Source: Acanthosepion esculentum (taxonomy: Eukaryota > Mollusca > Cephalopoda > Sepiida > Sepiidae). From it: a stretch of DNA of 64,000 nt. The DNA lies in NCBI GenBank assembly GCA_964036315.1, contig OZ038479.1, positions 54,819,746-54,883,745 of the forward strand. Reading direction: 5' to 3'. Numbering within the stretch: position 1 is the first letter of the stretch; every line of letters begins with the position of its first letter. The position numbers and the translations under genes are program-made. Below are positions 43,194 to 56,290 of this stretch, one piece after another. The notes under the pieces were generated by a model. It searched no databases and was not told where the DNA came from. It saw nothing but the letters and a program-made list of their open reading frames with translations.

Positions 43194-46100
43194 CTGTGAA
43201 GAAAAAGAAATAAAACATATTAGCAGGGATAGTGAATAACATAAGACATCAGTTCGTATTTCAACAGACACATTTAGCTATATATTAGAACTAGTTGAAG
43301 TCAGCACAGGGACACCGTAATGCAGCAGCCAGGAAAGATCAATAATAAAATAAGTCAATAAGTTTATCTTGAATGATTTCATTTTCAGTTGCAAACCACA
43401 CTACACAAATATTTTTCTGAACAATTTTGAAATGTCTAAAATATTATCCTTTTAGAAATTATTCTTTCAACTTAGAATAAACAAACTCTGTTTTGATTAA
43501 ATACATGCATATAACAGCCTGGCAATACTAAATCATTAAAAATGATGATTCAGGCATGAATCTTGAAATGAGGCTAAAGTCTGTGACAACATATAAAAGC
43601 ATTAAATTTAAAGCATAATTGCAAAGCGAAGCTTTGCTTTTTATTTCAGAGAAGAGAGAATAAGGGACCAAATTAAAATATCAAATAATAAACTATTTTT
43701 GCTATATCACAAATTCTAGAAATCACAATGATCATATGAACATGGCAGTTCTTAATTTGTTGATTAAAACAATGCATTTCATGGAAAAAATCTAATAGAT
43801 TAAAGTTAATATTTGCAAGCTGTAAAATAGTTTGCCGTATTTCACACCAAAATTAAATTTATTGTAATTTTTTTTAAAATCACTAAAACCAACCTTCAAC
43901 ACAATATGATTCTCTTTATTTAAAAAACAAAATATCCCTTTCTGAAACTTTATTTCAGGAAGATTAACTGATTTCATGTTCAATTAATCTAAATTAAAAC
44001 GAATATAACTCAATTTTGGTTCAAAATATCATAGTATTTTTTTCGACACTGAGTTATGTGTTCCTATGGGGTACTGAAACATCTATTGATAATTTTATAC
44101 TTGTGAGATTTCTGTAAAGACAAAATACTTGTAGTAAATATATATGATGAACACAAAGTAAAAGCCTTTATTGAACAATTTTTTAAATACCCAGGAATTT
44201 TAAATATGTAAAATATTTTTGTAACATTCTAATATTTCATTCAATATTCGGTACTTTGGTTTCAGTCTTACTTATGAAGAATGCTTATAGAGGAAATGTT
44301 GCAAAATTACCAATAAATTTTAAATTTACTATAGTTACTGCTCTTATTTTATTATAATATTGTATATAATCACCTGTACTTGCAAAAATTGGCACATTTT
44401 TACACAAAAATTTTGAAATTCTTTTTAAAATGCTGGGTCTACTGAATTGTAGTAAGCTTTTCTATTCATGATTAGTAAATATAGCTTGTATTAATAACAA
44501 TATAACTTGATTGATACAAATTAATAAAGAATTTTAAAAGGTTTAAAACTTTATAAATTATGCTAATTAAAATTTTAAAAACACAAAGACAATTTTCATA
44601 AAATTTCATTATTCATGAAAAAGATTTTTTTAGACAATAGTGTCCATATGTTATTTCATCTAAATTATGTTAATTTTTTTAAAAAGACTTGGTAAAAGAA
44701 TTATATAAAAATAGTATTTATGTTGTATTTGTCATGCAATTTTATTTCAATTACCTTAAATTTCTCAAATATCAGACTGTTGATAGATCTATCAAAACCT
44801 TACAAAAACACCAAATTCCATGTTAAAATGTAATACTTATTTCAATTCAGATTAATTTAACTTTAAATCAGCTAAATTTTCTCAAATAACATTTCAGAAA
44901 TGTATATTACATTTTTGAAAGATTTTTCAATAAAGAGAATTGTGTTTGCAGATTAGTCAATGTGGGATATTTCGTAGATTTTACTGATAAACAGAATAAA
45001 AAATAATTCCAATTTAAATTTCATTTGAAAGATATTTCCTTTTATAAAATGCATTTTAAACCTTAGGCATCACTTTTCTTTTTGTGGAAAGCTAATGAAA
45101 ATTCTCTTAGTATTTGTACCTTGTAATTAATATATTTTTAGGTGATGCAAAAAAGAATTTCTTGAAATTTTAATAAATTTGAATTTACTAAAGTTACTGC
45201 TCTTATTTTTTTGACAATGTCATGCTTGGTTGTCTGTATTTAAAAAATCAGCTTATTTATACAGACAAAAAGAATTCAAAACACTGGAGTTTGCTGAAGT
45301 GTACAAAGCTTTTCTATTTATGATTAGTAAATATATCACTTAATCACCTCTGATTAATACAAAATTTTAAAAGATTTAAATGTTTATAAATTATTCTAAT
45401 TAAAATTTAAAAAATGTCAAACAATTCTTGATAATATTCATTATTAATCAAAAATGTGTTTTTTCTCAAGATAGTGTTCATAGTATATCGTTAATTAATT
45501 TGTATATATTAGACACCAGTAAAGAGAGGGGATAAAAATTACCTCAAAAATTTCATCAAAACCAACAAAATATGTAATATATACTTCCTCATTAATGAAT
45601 ACATCCTGAAAATTTCAATAAAATCAGATAGTTCCCTGATTTCTGGCAAATATTAAATTATGGGGATATTGTTTTCTTTGTTTTGTTTGCTTGTAGAAAA
45701 ACTTTCTCAGAATTTCTTTCTATTAAAAAGTAAATTTTTCTAATAGCCATATTATTTTGTAATGCAAATTATTAGAATTACACACTTTATATGAAGGTTT
45801 TTTTTTTTTCATTTATCAATTTTATTTTTAGGTTGTTCGCAGTGAAAGCTCATTCAATATTTTGCTAAAAAAAAGTATACCCTGATGAAAAAAGGCCCAA
45901 CTTGATTAAACAATTTTTTATCATCTAAATGTTTGTTAAGAGGAAAGACCAAAGTATTTTTTTGACAAGTTTGTAAACAAAAGTGAAATTCTCTATTTAA
46001 AAATCTTGTAAAATTCAATTATACTTTTTTCAAAAGTTATTTTAGGAAAATTAAATTATAATTAATGTAATTGGAAACAAACATTACTTAATTTTTAGCA

Positions 46101-46960
46101 TAAAATAATTTAGTTGGAAATAAGAGATGGATGTCTAACCATGGTGATTGGTTTTGGAGGTGTGAATTGACATTTTTGTCAATGCATCAAGAACTAACAT
46201 CAGGGCAATTTATTAAACAGAAGGGCAGAAGTGACAGTATTTTCAAATTTTAAGTGAACCAGCTTATTTAACTATGAAGTAATTCTTAAAAATTAAGTAC
46301 TTTCAAAAGTTTAATATTTTATTGATTTTTTAGGTACTTTTTTTTCTGCTCCTAAAATTGAATCTAAAAAAGAAAAAATAATTGCAGTATGTTTCTCACT
46401 GAAAAAGAAAAAATTGATTATATTTAAAAAAAATGAAAAGAAAATATTTAGTGAAATATGTAAAAGAAAAAAAAGAAAGAATTTTGAAAATGGGACAATG
46501 ATGGTTGGTCAGCCAGAGAATTTGGCATGAAATCAACGCAATTTATGAGACCGGATTCTCACTATTAGGAAAAACAACTCTTAAAACATGTGACCTTATT
46601 TCTGAATTGTGCCTCCATAGTTTTGCCAGAAATAATTTTAATACATTTTTAGGCATATTAACAAATTATTTTAAAAATAGAAACACTTTCCAGATTGTAA
46701 TAAGCTTTAAAATTTAAGATCTGTAAAAATAGATCTTTTAATAAGAGCATCTCCAGAGATACATATATTCAAACAACTTTATCACATTTTGTATTTAAAA
46801 TTGAAAAAAAAAACGGAAAACAATTCTTATAAAAATTCATTTTTCATCGAAAAAATATTTTGGCTTCAAACAATAATGTCCTTAATATATATTATTCATA
46901 AAAGCCATTAGAAGCTTTTTTAATTAAATAAAGTGTTAGTTTTATTGGGTTTTGTATTTT
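43194..46960. repeat. Upstream flank of ZNF B (duplicon)
   Basis: Matches the upstream flanks of A and C through about 44500, then the AT-rich flank seen at 28600-29650. A 70-codon frame at 46505-46717 has no recognised family. No gene seen. Confidence 0.6.
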
Positions 46961-47099
46961 ATAATTCAGAGCTAAAGTTTGGGTAGAACCACTCCTTGAC
47001 TTACAAAAAAAAAAAAAATTGATGATTTATATCCTTCAGTCTTCTGCATTTAATAAAAATTTTCAAAAGTATACATATTCATGTTTTCATAAAATTAAA

Positions 47100-49716
47100 A
47101 GGTTTGGCGGGGGGGGGGGGGTAACAGATGTAAAAAAAATATTTTTACCATGACTTTCTAAAAAAGCACAGACATTTCTAAAAATAATTTCATTCATTTT
47201 TTTAATAAGTTCTGAAAGTTTTTTTTAAAATCCGACAATTATTTAATTTTTGCAAGAATTTCCAATTTAATGTTTTTCAACTGAAAAAAGCGCGAAAAAA
47301 TCTATTGTTAAATATTACGCGACCTTTGACCTAAAAAAAAAAAAAAAAAAAAAATTTTCATCCAAAATGTCAAACGTGCTAGAAATAAATAAAAAAATTT
47401 AGAAAATACTTTGGTCTTTCCTCTTAATTAATAAACAAACTTTTTCCCGATAAAACTGTTTGTATTAAGTTTGGAGCCTTTTTTTCATCGTGCTATGCTG
47501 TTTTTTCGGCGAATTATTGAATGATACCTACTTTATTTTTACTTACAAGTTTAGAGAACGTGCAGTTTATTAATATTTTCTTTATTTCTTTAAAATATTT
47601 ATCCGATAAATTCTATCATGACGAAATTGCACCTCAATTTATTTTCATTTGTTTGCAATGCCCAAAAATATAAACACAAAATAATTGAGAAACAAGTCGG
47701 TAAATAAGGATTTTTTTAGTATTCCCTCCACTTACATATAAGTTAAGATCAGAAAATGCAGCGAGAAAAACCAAACGGTATCCTCATTTCTTTCAATTTG
47801 TTTTCTATTGATTTTGTTGACATTTCTGTCAAGTGTCAACCCAACTAATGGTTGTTCACTTCATAATGTTGAAGCTGAAACGAATAAAACAAAGAATTAA
47901 GAGTGTAAATTAAAACCAAACCGTCACAAATGTTAAATTACTTTTTTAAAATATGTCGTCTATGGATGATGTAAGAAGACGAAATAAAAGTAAGCGGTGT
48001 GAGACAAGATTTGATTCCTCAGATTTCATTTAGAGATTTAAATTATTGAAAAATAGGTGCATGATGTTTATTTCATCATGGTCACTGCACCGGCGCTAAG
48101 GGATCAGTTTCGTCCACTTACCGAATCCACAGTGTGTTCACAAGTTCACTCGACTACATGTCGACTATCATTTAGAATTTATAGAATGTTCATCATTATA
48201 ATCAGGCCTGGGCAAAATACCGTCAATTCTTTCCAATAAAATTTAACAAAAATAAACAAAAACATTATTAATGGAATAAAATTAAAAAGGAAGACACTTC
48301 CATATGTTACTCACTGTTACTACTGTGTATTTATTTTTGAGAGTTGACGAAAAAAGTTTTGTTAACTCCCCAAAATAAATGTATGTTTCCGACCATTTTT
48401 GATTTTCAATGATTCAGCGGACTGATTAATTTTTTTTTTTCGCTTAGAAATTTCATTCTTTATGCTTCAATGTAGTTAGTAGATACATCTATCGATTCGC
48501 GATACCTGAGGTTTAAAAAAAAAAATGAAAATCTTTCATGGAGCTTTATTTTATTTTTAATTTGAATCTTTAATATTTTCAATGAGCAAACAAACAAAAA
48601 AACGCTTTTCTCTTTTTCAAAACAAATTTAAATTGACTGGAAGGAGTTTTCGTTTTGAAATTTCAGATTTTTTTTTCCTTTATGTTAGTTAGAGCGCCAT
48701 TTTTAGGCATTTGTCATCAGAATGAAATTCTCTTTATTAAAAAAAGAATCTTACAAAAATAAAATATGCGTTTCTGACACTTTATTTGGGGAATATTTAC
48801 TGATTTCAAGTTTAATTAATCTGATTTGAAACAAATTACTCATTTTACGTTTAAAATGTCGCAAAAATACATTTTTAAAACGTCGGTACCTGCTTCAGTT
48901 TATTTAAGATGTTGCAGTTGACAGCTTGATGACAGATGAATATTTATTTAATGTTATACTACGGGGCTTTATCTGTAAAAATAACTGAAGAATATAACAT
49001 GAGCCCCTTTTATATATAATTTTTAAGTACCCACTTAATCTTATAAAATCTAAGAAAATAGTCTCCGTAACCTAATGTTTTTATTGAATTTTAGATACTT
49101 TGTCTTTAAATTTAATAATATAGCTAACATTTTTGTTTTCTGATAATATTGTGTATGAACACCGCATCTACAAAAATCGCCACATTATTTTACACATACA
49201 AAAAAAATATCAATTCTTAACCTTAAATATTGTAATAAGGTTTTCGATTTATGATTAGTAAATATAGTTTTTTTTTTAACTTAATTTTTACACTACTGAA
49301 ACCGAATTTTAAAACATGTAAAAACTTTACAAATTATTCTCATCAAAAATTTTAAAAATGAAAACAAATATTGTAAAAATTCATCAGTCATCGAAAAATG
49401 TTTTTTCTTCGGACAATAGTGTTGTAATGATTTCATGAAAATAATAATTTAAAAAATCTAATTCCTATGATTCCATCGAACAAAAAAACAAAAGAAATCT
49501 TAATTCGCAAGTATGAAAGCCAAAGTATTTAAAATTAAATAAAATACTAGATTTCTTCAAATATTTTACTTTTAAGATTATTGGATAGATAAAAAAGCTT
49601 TTATATATAAAATAATAAGAACAGTAAGATTTATAATCCGGTATTTTTAGCAGTTATTTTTATTTAAGAAAAAAAAAACAGTGCTCGATACATAACAGTA
49701 GAGAGAATATTATAAT
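47100..49716. repeat. AT-rich duplicon block (family II), copy 3
   Basis: Paralogous to 12800-16500 and 29800-33770, and uninterrupted where those carry insertions at 14466, 16515, 32400 and 33771. It begins with a G run (about 47109-47121) and an A run (about 47333-47354). A copy of the possible mini-exon lies at 47953-47989 with the donor GT at 47990. No gene seen. Confidence 0.7.
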
Positions 49717-49940
49717 TATTTTCTTTTTAAAAACAGGATTCCATCGCGACACAGGAAATTTCCATGTTTCATAACTGAAACTAAATTTATAAATTTAATT
49801 ATTAAAATTAAACTTATAATCCATAGTCTCATCGCTTGACTAAGTTTAACTTTAATAATTAAATTTATAAATTTATTTTCAGTTTTGAAACATGAAAATT
49901 TTCTGTGTGCGATGGAATCATATTTTTAAAAAGAAAATAA
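49717..49940. mobile_element. Fold-back element, ~100 bp arms
   Basis: Left arm 49717-49815 (TTATTTTCTTTTTAAAAACA, GGATTCCATCGC, CATGTTTCA.AACTGAAA) is repeated inverted at 49842-49940 (GCGATGGAATC..., ending AAAAAGAAAATAA), with a ~26 bp centre. The paralogous flank near 34780 lacks it. MITE-like; no coding region. Confidence 0.75.
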
Positions 49941-49960
49941 GAGAGAGAGAGAGAGAGAGA
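49941..49960. repeat. (GA)10 microsatellite
   Basis: Pure GA dinucleotide run next to the fold-back element. Confidence 0.95.
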
Positions 49961-49974
49961 AAGAAAGAAAAAGG

Positions 49975-50960
49975 CATAAAAAAGTTATGTACCATTTACT
50001 TAAATTTGCCGAATGGAAAACTATCAATATCTGAAAAAAAATAAAATAAAAAATTATGATTACTCATTACTGGGTAGTTATAAAGATTATGAAATTATTC
50101 AGTTATAAAAAGAAATCCCTGAAGTGAAGATATTTCAGTAAGATTATAATATATGCATTAACGTGAACAAACGGAAAATTCGGCTCGCATTTTGTCTAAA
50201 TCAATTAAATAAAAAAAAGTAAAAAATATTTTGTTGGTATAATTATTTTATTTATAATTAATAATTTAAATGAGACACCTTAATTTCTTTCAGATTCGAC
50301 AGATAAAATCTAAGCTTACTTATTTTTTTAGAAATTTATTTAGAAATTTTAGTGAAATTTTAAAACTTAATCTCGTTGCTATTCGTTCGAAGGGTTTAAA
50401 TAAAATTAAAAACATGTTTGAAAATTTGAAGATTTAAAAAAAATCATTGAAAAATAAAATTTGTCGAAAATATAATTTTTGCAGGTGACGAAGAACGACA
50501 AAAAAAGCATGCACATTATGGTTTCCTTTTTTAATTTCACTACACTGGTAATGTTTTTATTTCATCCATGTCAGAAATAATTCACATCTTTTACAATATG
50601 CAATAAATTACCTTAGCGCCGTCAGGGGCTGAGAAGGAACATCATGCATTTTACTTTCTTGAATAACTTAGCTTCATCGATGGCAAGAAATATACTTATT
50701 TTAAAATAAACGCAAGGAACCAAAACTTGTTTAACACCGCATAATTTCTTTGGCTTTTTTACATTATCAAGCGAAATATTTTCTCAAAAGTAATTTCCCG
50801 TTTATATTCTTTGTTTTTTAATTTGTCATTTCTCAATTCTTTCTCTGTGTTCTTCATTTCATCTTCAGTATTATTTTATTAAGTAAGTAGACAGGTAGAG
50901 ATAGAAATCCGACAAAGAAATCCACTCCTTTTGTCTTTCTCATTGTATTTTCTGGTCTGA
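49975..50960. repeat. Inverted family II duplicon fragment
   Basis: Paralogous to 34780-35690; landmarks AATTACCTTAGCGCCGTCAG and GCATAATTTCTTTGGC. No gene seen. Confidence 0.65.
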
Positions 50961-51077
50961 AAGGTAAGTTGAAGAATTTTTACAAATAATTTTGATAAGA
51001 AAGAAATCATTATGTACTGACATGTGCCCTTACCCCATCATTTTTTAAATTTTGTTTTGTTAAAAAAGAAAAGAAAT

Positions 51078-51660
51078 AAAAACGCGTCAGCAAAAGAAGA
51101 AAAAAAAAATGGAGTTAAAAAAAATTTGAGGTGTTATTTCCTCAGCTCAAATAAATTAAAATATCTGAGCTGAGGAAATAACATTAATTAAAAACTTTTT
51201 AATTAATAATAAAATAAAGTAACTCCAAAAATTCGGTGAAAAAGATACATGATGAAAAAAATGACAAAATAATAAAAAAAATATTTTATCGAGAAAATCT
51301 CTGCCTTAAGAGGAAGGATCCAACTATTTATCATTTGTTTTTTGTAAAAATTATTTTTTTAGAACGTTGGAAATATATTGACTTGTCTCATCATTTCTTT
51401 TATTTTGTGAAAAGTGAAGAGAAAGAAAAACGCGGTTAGAGCGTTAGCAAAAAAAAAAAAAAATAAAATAAAAATTGAGGTTTTATTTTCTCAGGTCAAA
51501 TATTTTTTTAAAAGTACCTCCAAAAATTCGGTGAAAATGATACATGATGAAAAAAAATGAACAAGAAAACAAAAACAATATTCTATCGAGAACGTCTTTT
51601 TTACGTTTTAAGAGGAAGGGTTTAAGGATTTCTGTAAAATAAAAAATAAAAATTATCTTT
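51078..51660. repeat. Tandem duplication of ~350 bp
   Basis: The unit from about 51083 (GCGTCAGCAAAAGAAG) repeats from about 51431 (GCGGTTAGAGCGTTAGCAAA). Shared text: CTCCAAAAATTCGGTGAAAA, GATACATGATGAAAAAAATG, TTTTATCGAGAA and TTAAGAGGAAGG. The 67-codon frame at 51236 lies in it and is not protein-like. Confidence 0.65.
51133..51182. repeat. Perfect 17 bp inverted repeat
   Basis: GTTATTTCCTCAGCTCA (51133-51149) and its exact complement TGAGCTGAGGAAATAAC (51166-51182), 16 bp spacer. There is no T run after it, and it lies in a eukaryotic intergenic repeat, so a transcription terminator is not implied. Confidence 0.85.
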
Positions 51661-53400
51661 TTTTTCTTTTTAGAACCTTGGCAATTTTGGTTAAAAGTTC
51701 TTGTTTTTCAGGCGTCAACATCGAACCATGAATTTACATGTGAAATTTCACCGTCTTTTTCTGATTGCAAAATTCAGATAATTGTGAAATTTTAATGAAA
51801 CTATCAGGACTGAAATTATTTTTTGAAACAATGTTTTCATTTACGCTATTTTTAGGTACCTCCAAAAATTTGGTATATACCTAATGTTTGATGTATTTTT
51901 CATAAAAAGAAAAATCCTTTTCGAAACTTTCCAACCACTTCAATTGAAAGCTAAAGGATTTAAATTTTCTAATTTCGGAAAAAAAAAAAATACTGTGGAG
52001 TGTGGAGTATTGCAAATAGAAATTTGAATGATTTTTAGTCGATGCTTTCGAAAAAAAACAATCGAAACGGCTATTTTTAACTTTTTATAGTGAAATGTAA
52101 ACGAATTATTTTTCAGTTTTAAAAATCCCGCTAAAATAAGATATACATTTCTGAAACGTTATTTTCGTAAAATTAACAAATTTAAAGTTAAATTAATCTG
52201 TTCTGAAACAAAAATCACTTACTTATAGCATAAAATTTTCTAGACTAACATTTCTTGACCTCGGGGTCTTGTTATTTTCACGTCTCCATCGATAATTTGA
52301 TGGCTGAATGTGTTGACAGGTGTAGTACGGTGCATCAAAAGTGACATAACGGTTTTTTTTTTGTTTCTTATAATAATTTAAAATACTATAAAAATTTTTT
52401 ACATTATTGAGTGACCTCTGTCTCTTTCATTATTTAATAGCTAAGATAATGATAACTAATTTTATTAATTATTAATATTACATTAAGTTATTATATTTTC
52501 AACTTAATAACTGAGATAATAACTAATAAAATTATTATTATATTAATAATTAACGTATCTCACTGAGTTATTAATTGTTTAAATTGATAAATGAGTTAAG
52601 ACCTTTAAATGTCAAGGGTCCTTGCCCCAAGGAGGAGACAAGCTTTGAAACACGTGACCTTTTAACTATGTCACTTATGAGATAAAAAAAAAAATAACAT
52701 TCTGACGCACATGAAAAAATCTTTTTAATTATGGTAAAATTTTTGGTATCATTATTTGCATTAAGCTTTTAATTTTCGCTTAGTAAATATAGTCTTCACT
52801 TAAAAACTTAATAACTGACCACACACTCTGCATGAAAGAATTTTAAAACGTTTTTTAAAATTAAAGAAAAATTTAAAAAATTAAAAGAAAAATGCAAACA
52901 ATTCTTGTAAAAATTCTTTATTGATACTGAGACTTCCGGAAGAGGCATGGCACATGGAACTAGAATGGTCCATCTTTTATGTTGTAGGGTTCAGTTCAAA
53001 ATTTCAGTCACCTGAAGTAGGCTGGAGCCTGCAATAGCTGAAACGTACAATGGCTGAAATGTGAATATGAAAACAAAGATGAGGACAACAGTCCAAACAA
53101 AGTAAATAGTGTAAATAATTACAATACCGCATCTCAGAAATATAGACAGTTTTTTTTTTGTAGAAAATATTTTTATTACATCTGTTTACCCACTACTCAT
53201 TTAATTTTATAAAACATTGGGAAACTACCTTTTGTATAGCTTTTGTTTATATTTAGATACGGGAACAAGTCTTTGGAGAATTTTAATTACCTTAACAAAG
53301 AAAAAAGTAATGATGCCAAATGTTTTAAAATACATTATTTTAGTTTTAATTCAAAGCTAATAGATTAAATTTAATATTTCCAATAAGCAAAATACTTTGT
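51661..53400. other. No gene seen
   Basis: AT-rich sequence with TTAATAACTGAGATAAT-type words repeated at 52430-52570, and a moderate-complexity stretch at about 52925-53100 (GAGACTTCCGGAAGAGGCAT), possibly an old retroposon piece. No family assigned. Confidence 0.35.
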
Positions 53401-54321
53401 TGTATTTCAGACTGAATGTAAGTTGACAGGGAATTTCTTTTATTTTTGAAAGTCACTAAAATCAGCAATAGTGACAAATATGTCAACACATGATTCTCTT
53501 TATTAAATATTATTTTAAAATATACTTTTCTGAAATGTTATTTGGGGAAGACTAATTTAAAGTTTAATTAATCTGAATAAAAATAAATATTTAAAATATT
53601 AAAGAAAAGCATTTTTTTAACATGAAGGTGTGTGTTCTTATTAGGTGTTCACATATGTATCAATAACTGGATGTTGGTGAGATTTATGTAAGGAGGAAAT
53701 TTCAAGGATCCTATGTCCTTTGACTTATGAAGATGCTTGTTGAAGAAATGTTAGAAAATTATCAATAAATTTTAAATTTATACAACTTGCAATATAACAA
53801 AAATTGTTTATTATTTGATATTTTAATTTGGTTCCTCTTTCTCTCTTTTCTTAAGATAAAAGCAAAGCTTTACTTCATGGTTATGCTTTAAATTTCATGC
53901 TCTTTGTATGATATCACAAACTTTAGTTTCATTTCAAGATTCATGCCTACATGAATGTCCTGTTCATTCTTTTTAATGACCTTACTTGACATACTGTTGT
54001 ATGCATGTATTTAATCTAAACAGTTTGTTTATTATAAGTTGAAAGATTAATGTCCAAAAGAATAATATTTTAAACATTTGAAAGGATATTTTAATTGTAT
54101 ATTGTGTTATATGCTTTTCAGCTTAAAATGAAATCATTCAAGATAAACTTATTGATTTTTTTTTTTTTTTTACTATTGATCTTTCCTGGCTGCATTATTG
54201 TTGTTTCTGTGCTGATCTCAACTAGCCTTAACATATAGTTTAATGTATGTTAAGATATGAACTGATATAATTTATTATTCATTGCATCTGTTAACATGTT
54301 TTCTTTTTTTTTTCTTTGCAG
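53401..54321. repeat. Upstream flank of ZNF D (inverted duplicon)
   Basis: Reverse-oriented counterpart of the upstream flanks of A, B and C; also shared with 17385-17680. It ends at TTTTTTTTTCTTTGCAG (54321), the splice acceptor of the array exon. Confidence 0.65.
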
Positions 54322-55160
54322 TTGTTTTGGCTAAAGAGAAAATCGTGATATTCATAAGAACTATTATTGAGAATTTAAATGAAAGCAAACATTCTTGAAT
54401 TTCCATCAAGGGAAGAGAAATATATGCTACAATATTCATGTAAAGATTGAGGACCTACATTTTCAAAAGCATCACAATGAATGTTAACTGTCAAAAAAGA
54501 AATATGTAGTTTGTCTTCTACAAAAGTACAGTGTTGTGTATGAGTAAATATTAGCGAGAAGCTCTAAACTTGTGAACTGTGCAAATTTTTTGATGATATA
54601 GTGTGACATATGGAAAAAGACATTGAAAAGAAATCATATTCTTATCAAGTTTTTGAATCAACATTTTCACAGAATTCATCTTTGGAAAATAGGAACACAC
54701 ACTGAAGACAAACCATACCATTGTGAAGTTTGTGGATATACCTCTTCACAGATGACAGATTTGGATCTAGTGTGCCATATGGAAACATATTGGAGAGAAA
54801 TCATATCATTGGGAAGATTATGAATGTGCATTTTTACAGAATCATCATTCGAGTTGCACATGGGAATGCACACTGAAGACAAAACATATTGAGAAGGTTG
54901 TGGATATACCTCTTCATGGAAATTGGGTTTGAAGCTACATATGAAAATACACACTGAAGAGAAACCTCGTTCTTGTGAAATTTGTGGATCAGGATTGTCA
55001 CAGAAATCATGTTTGGTGTACCATACGCCAACACACACTGGAGAGAAACCATACTCTTGTAAAGTTTGTGGGCTTGCACTTTTGCAGCTGTCCCATTTTG
55101 AACAACATTTGCACACACACTGCAAAGAAATCTGAAGCTTTCACATATACATTTTGGGGC
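54322..55160 (+). pseudogene. Decayed 5' half of ZNF locus D
   Basis: The exon leader after the acceptor (TTGTTTTGGCTAAAGAGAAA) and the relic MEKDIEKKSYSYQVFESTFS match A and B. After the shared deletion, the array frame gives GTHTEDKPYHCEVCGYTSS, but the ATG used at A and B is ATA here. The first finger is distorted (DLDLVCHMETY), TGA codons follow at 54821 and 54890, and then come [20 protein letters not shown] and [19 protein letters not shown]. It ends at TGA 55133, and the next fingers are in another frame. This half cannot be translated through. Confidence 0.75.
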
Positions 55161-55181
55161 AAGAAGTATTTGGATTACCAT

Positions 55182-55973
55182 ATGCGAACACACACTGGAG
55201 AAAAATCATATTCCTGTGAAGTTTGTGCATCTACATTTTTACTGAAATCTCATTTGATGTACCATATGCAAACACACACTGGAGAAAAACCATATTCTTG
55301 TGAAGTTTGTGGAGATGCCTTCTCATGGAAATCAGACTTGAAGCGGCATATGAAAATACACAATGAAGAGAAACTTCATTTTTGTGAAGTTTGTGGATCA
55401 GGTTTTTCACGGAAGTCATGTTTGAGACTTCACAAGCGAACACATACTGGAGAGAAACCATATTCTTGTTATGTTTGTGGATCTGCATTTTCACTGTCAT
55501 CTCATTTGAAGCGCCATATACAAACACATACTGGAGAGAAACCATATTCTTGTGAAGTTTGTGGATCTGCATTTTCACGGAAGTTATCTTTGGAGCGCCA
55601 TATGCGAACACACACGGGTGAGAAACCATATTCTTGTGAAGTTTGTGAATCTGCATTTTCACAGGTGTCACATTTAGAGCAACATTTGCGAATACACACT
55701 GGAGAAAAACCATATCCTTGTGAAATTTGTGAATCTGCATTTTCAGGAAAGTCATCTTTGAAGCGCCATATGCGAACACATACTGGAGAGAAACCATATT
55801 CTTGTGAAATTTGTGAATCTGCATTTTCATGGAAGTCATCTTTGGAGCGTCATATGCGAACACATACTGGAGAGAGACCATATTCTTGTGACATTTGTGG
55901 ATCTACATTTCCATGGAAGTCATCTTTGGAGCGCCATATGAAAACACACAGGATACAAAACATATCTGTGTAA
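55182..55973 (+). CDS. C2H2 zinc-finger array, 9 fingers (locus D, partial)
   Basis: Open array of about 263 residues starting at [15 protein letters not shown], the first ATG in this frame, inside the His half of a broken finger. Nine complete fingers follow, from [19 protein letters not shown] to [19 protein letters not shown], all with intact ligands. Some linkers vary ([17 protein letters not shown]). It ends [12 protein letters not shown] and TAA, because a 2 bp loss moved the frame past the TAG used at A and B. The array has few changes, but the locus lacks the usual 5' finger and start, so it may be a pseudogene or a truncated gene with a new start. Compared with A and B it lies on the opposite strand. 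Confidence 0.55.
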   Translation: MRTHTGEKSYSCEVCASTFLLKSHLMYHMQTHTGEKPYSCEVCGDAFSWKSDLKRHMKIHNEEKLHFCEVCGSGFSRKSCLRLHKRTHTGEKPYSCYVCGSAFSLSSHLKRHIQTHTGEKPYSCEVCGSAFSRKLSLERHMRTHTGEKPYSCEVCESAFSQVSHLEQHLRIHTGEKPYPCEICESAFSGKSSLKRHMRTHTGEKPYSCEICESAFSWKSSLERHMRTHTGERPYSCDICGSTFPWKSSLERHMKTHRIQNISV

Positions 55974-56290
55974 ATTCTGTAGGACTCTGATTATAGAAAA
56001 TTCTACCTTACTGTATCAAGTGAAATGTTTACCAGAGAGAAACAATGTTATTGTGGAATTTGAATGTGTGTTAACACACTGAAGAGAAGCATGATGCACC
56101 ATACTGAAAATCACATTGGTGGAAAACATTCTTTTGGAATTTGTGGATCTGCATTTTCAAACAATATAAGTTTGGTGGTTTATATGCAATCACATCCTGG
56201 GAAGAAAATATACTCCTGTAATGTCAGGTTTGCTACACGATGTGTATACACTAGACAGAAGTCATATTCTTGTGAAGTGCATGGGTGACA
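55974..56290 (+). pseudogene. Decayed zinc fingers downstream of locus D
   Basis: Finger-like words FGICGSAFSNNISLVVYMQ and KIYSCNV, then QKSYSCEVHG and TGA, follow the array stop. They correspond in order to the relics after A and B. Confidence 0.7.

Noticed and set aside
51133..51182. Perfect hairpin considered as a rho-independent terminator.
   Set aside because: No U-tract follows, and the context is eukaryotic intergenic repeat sequence.
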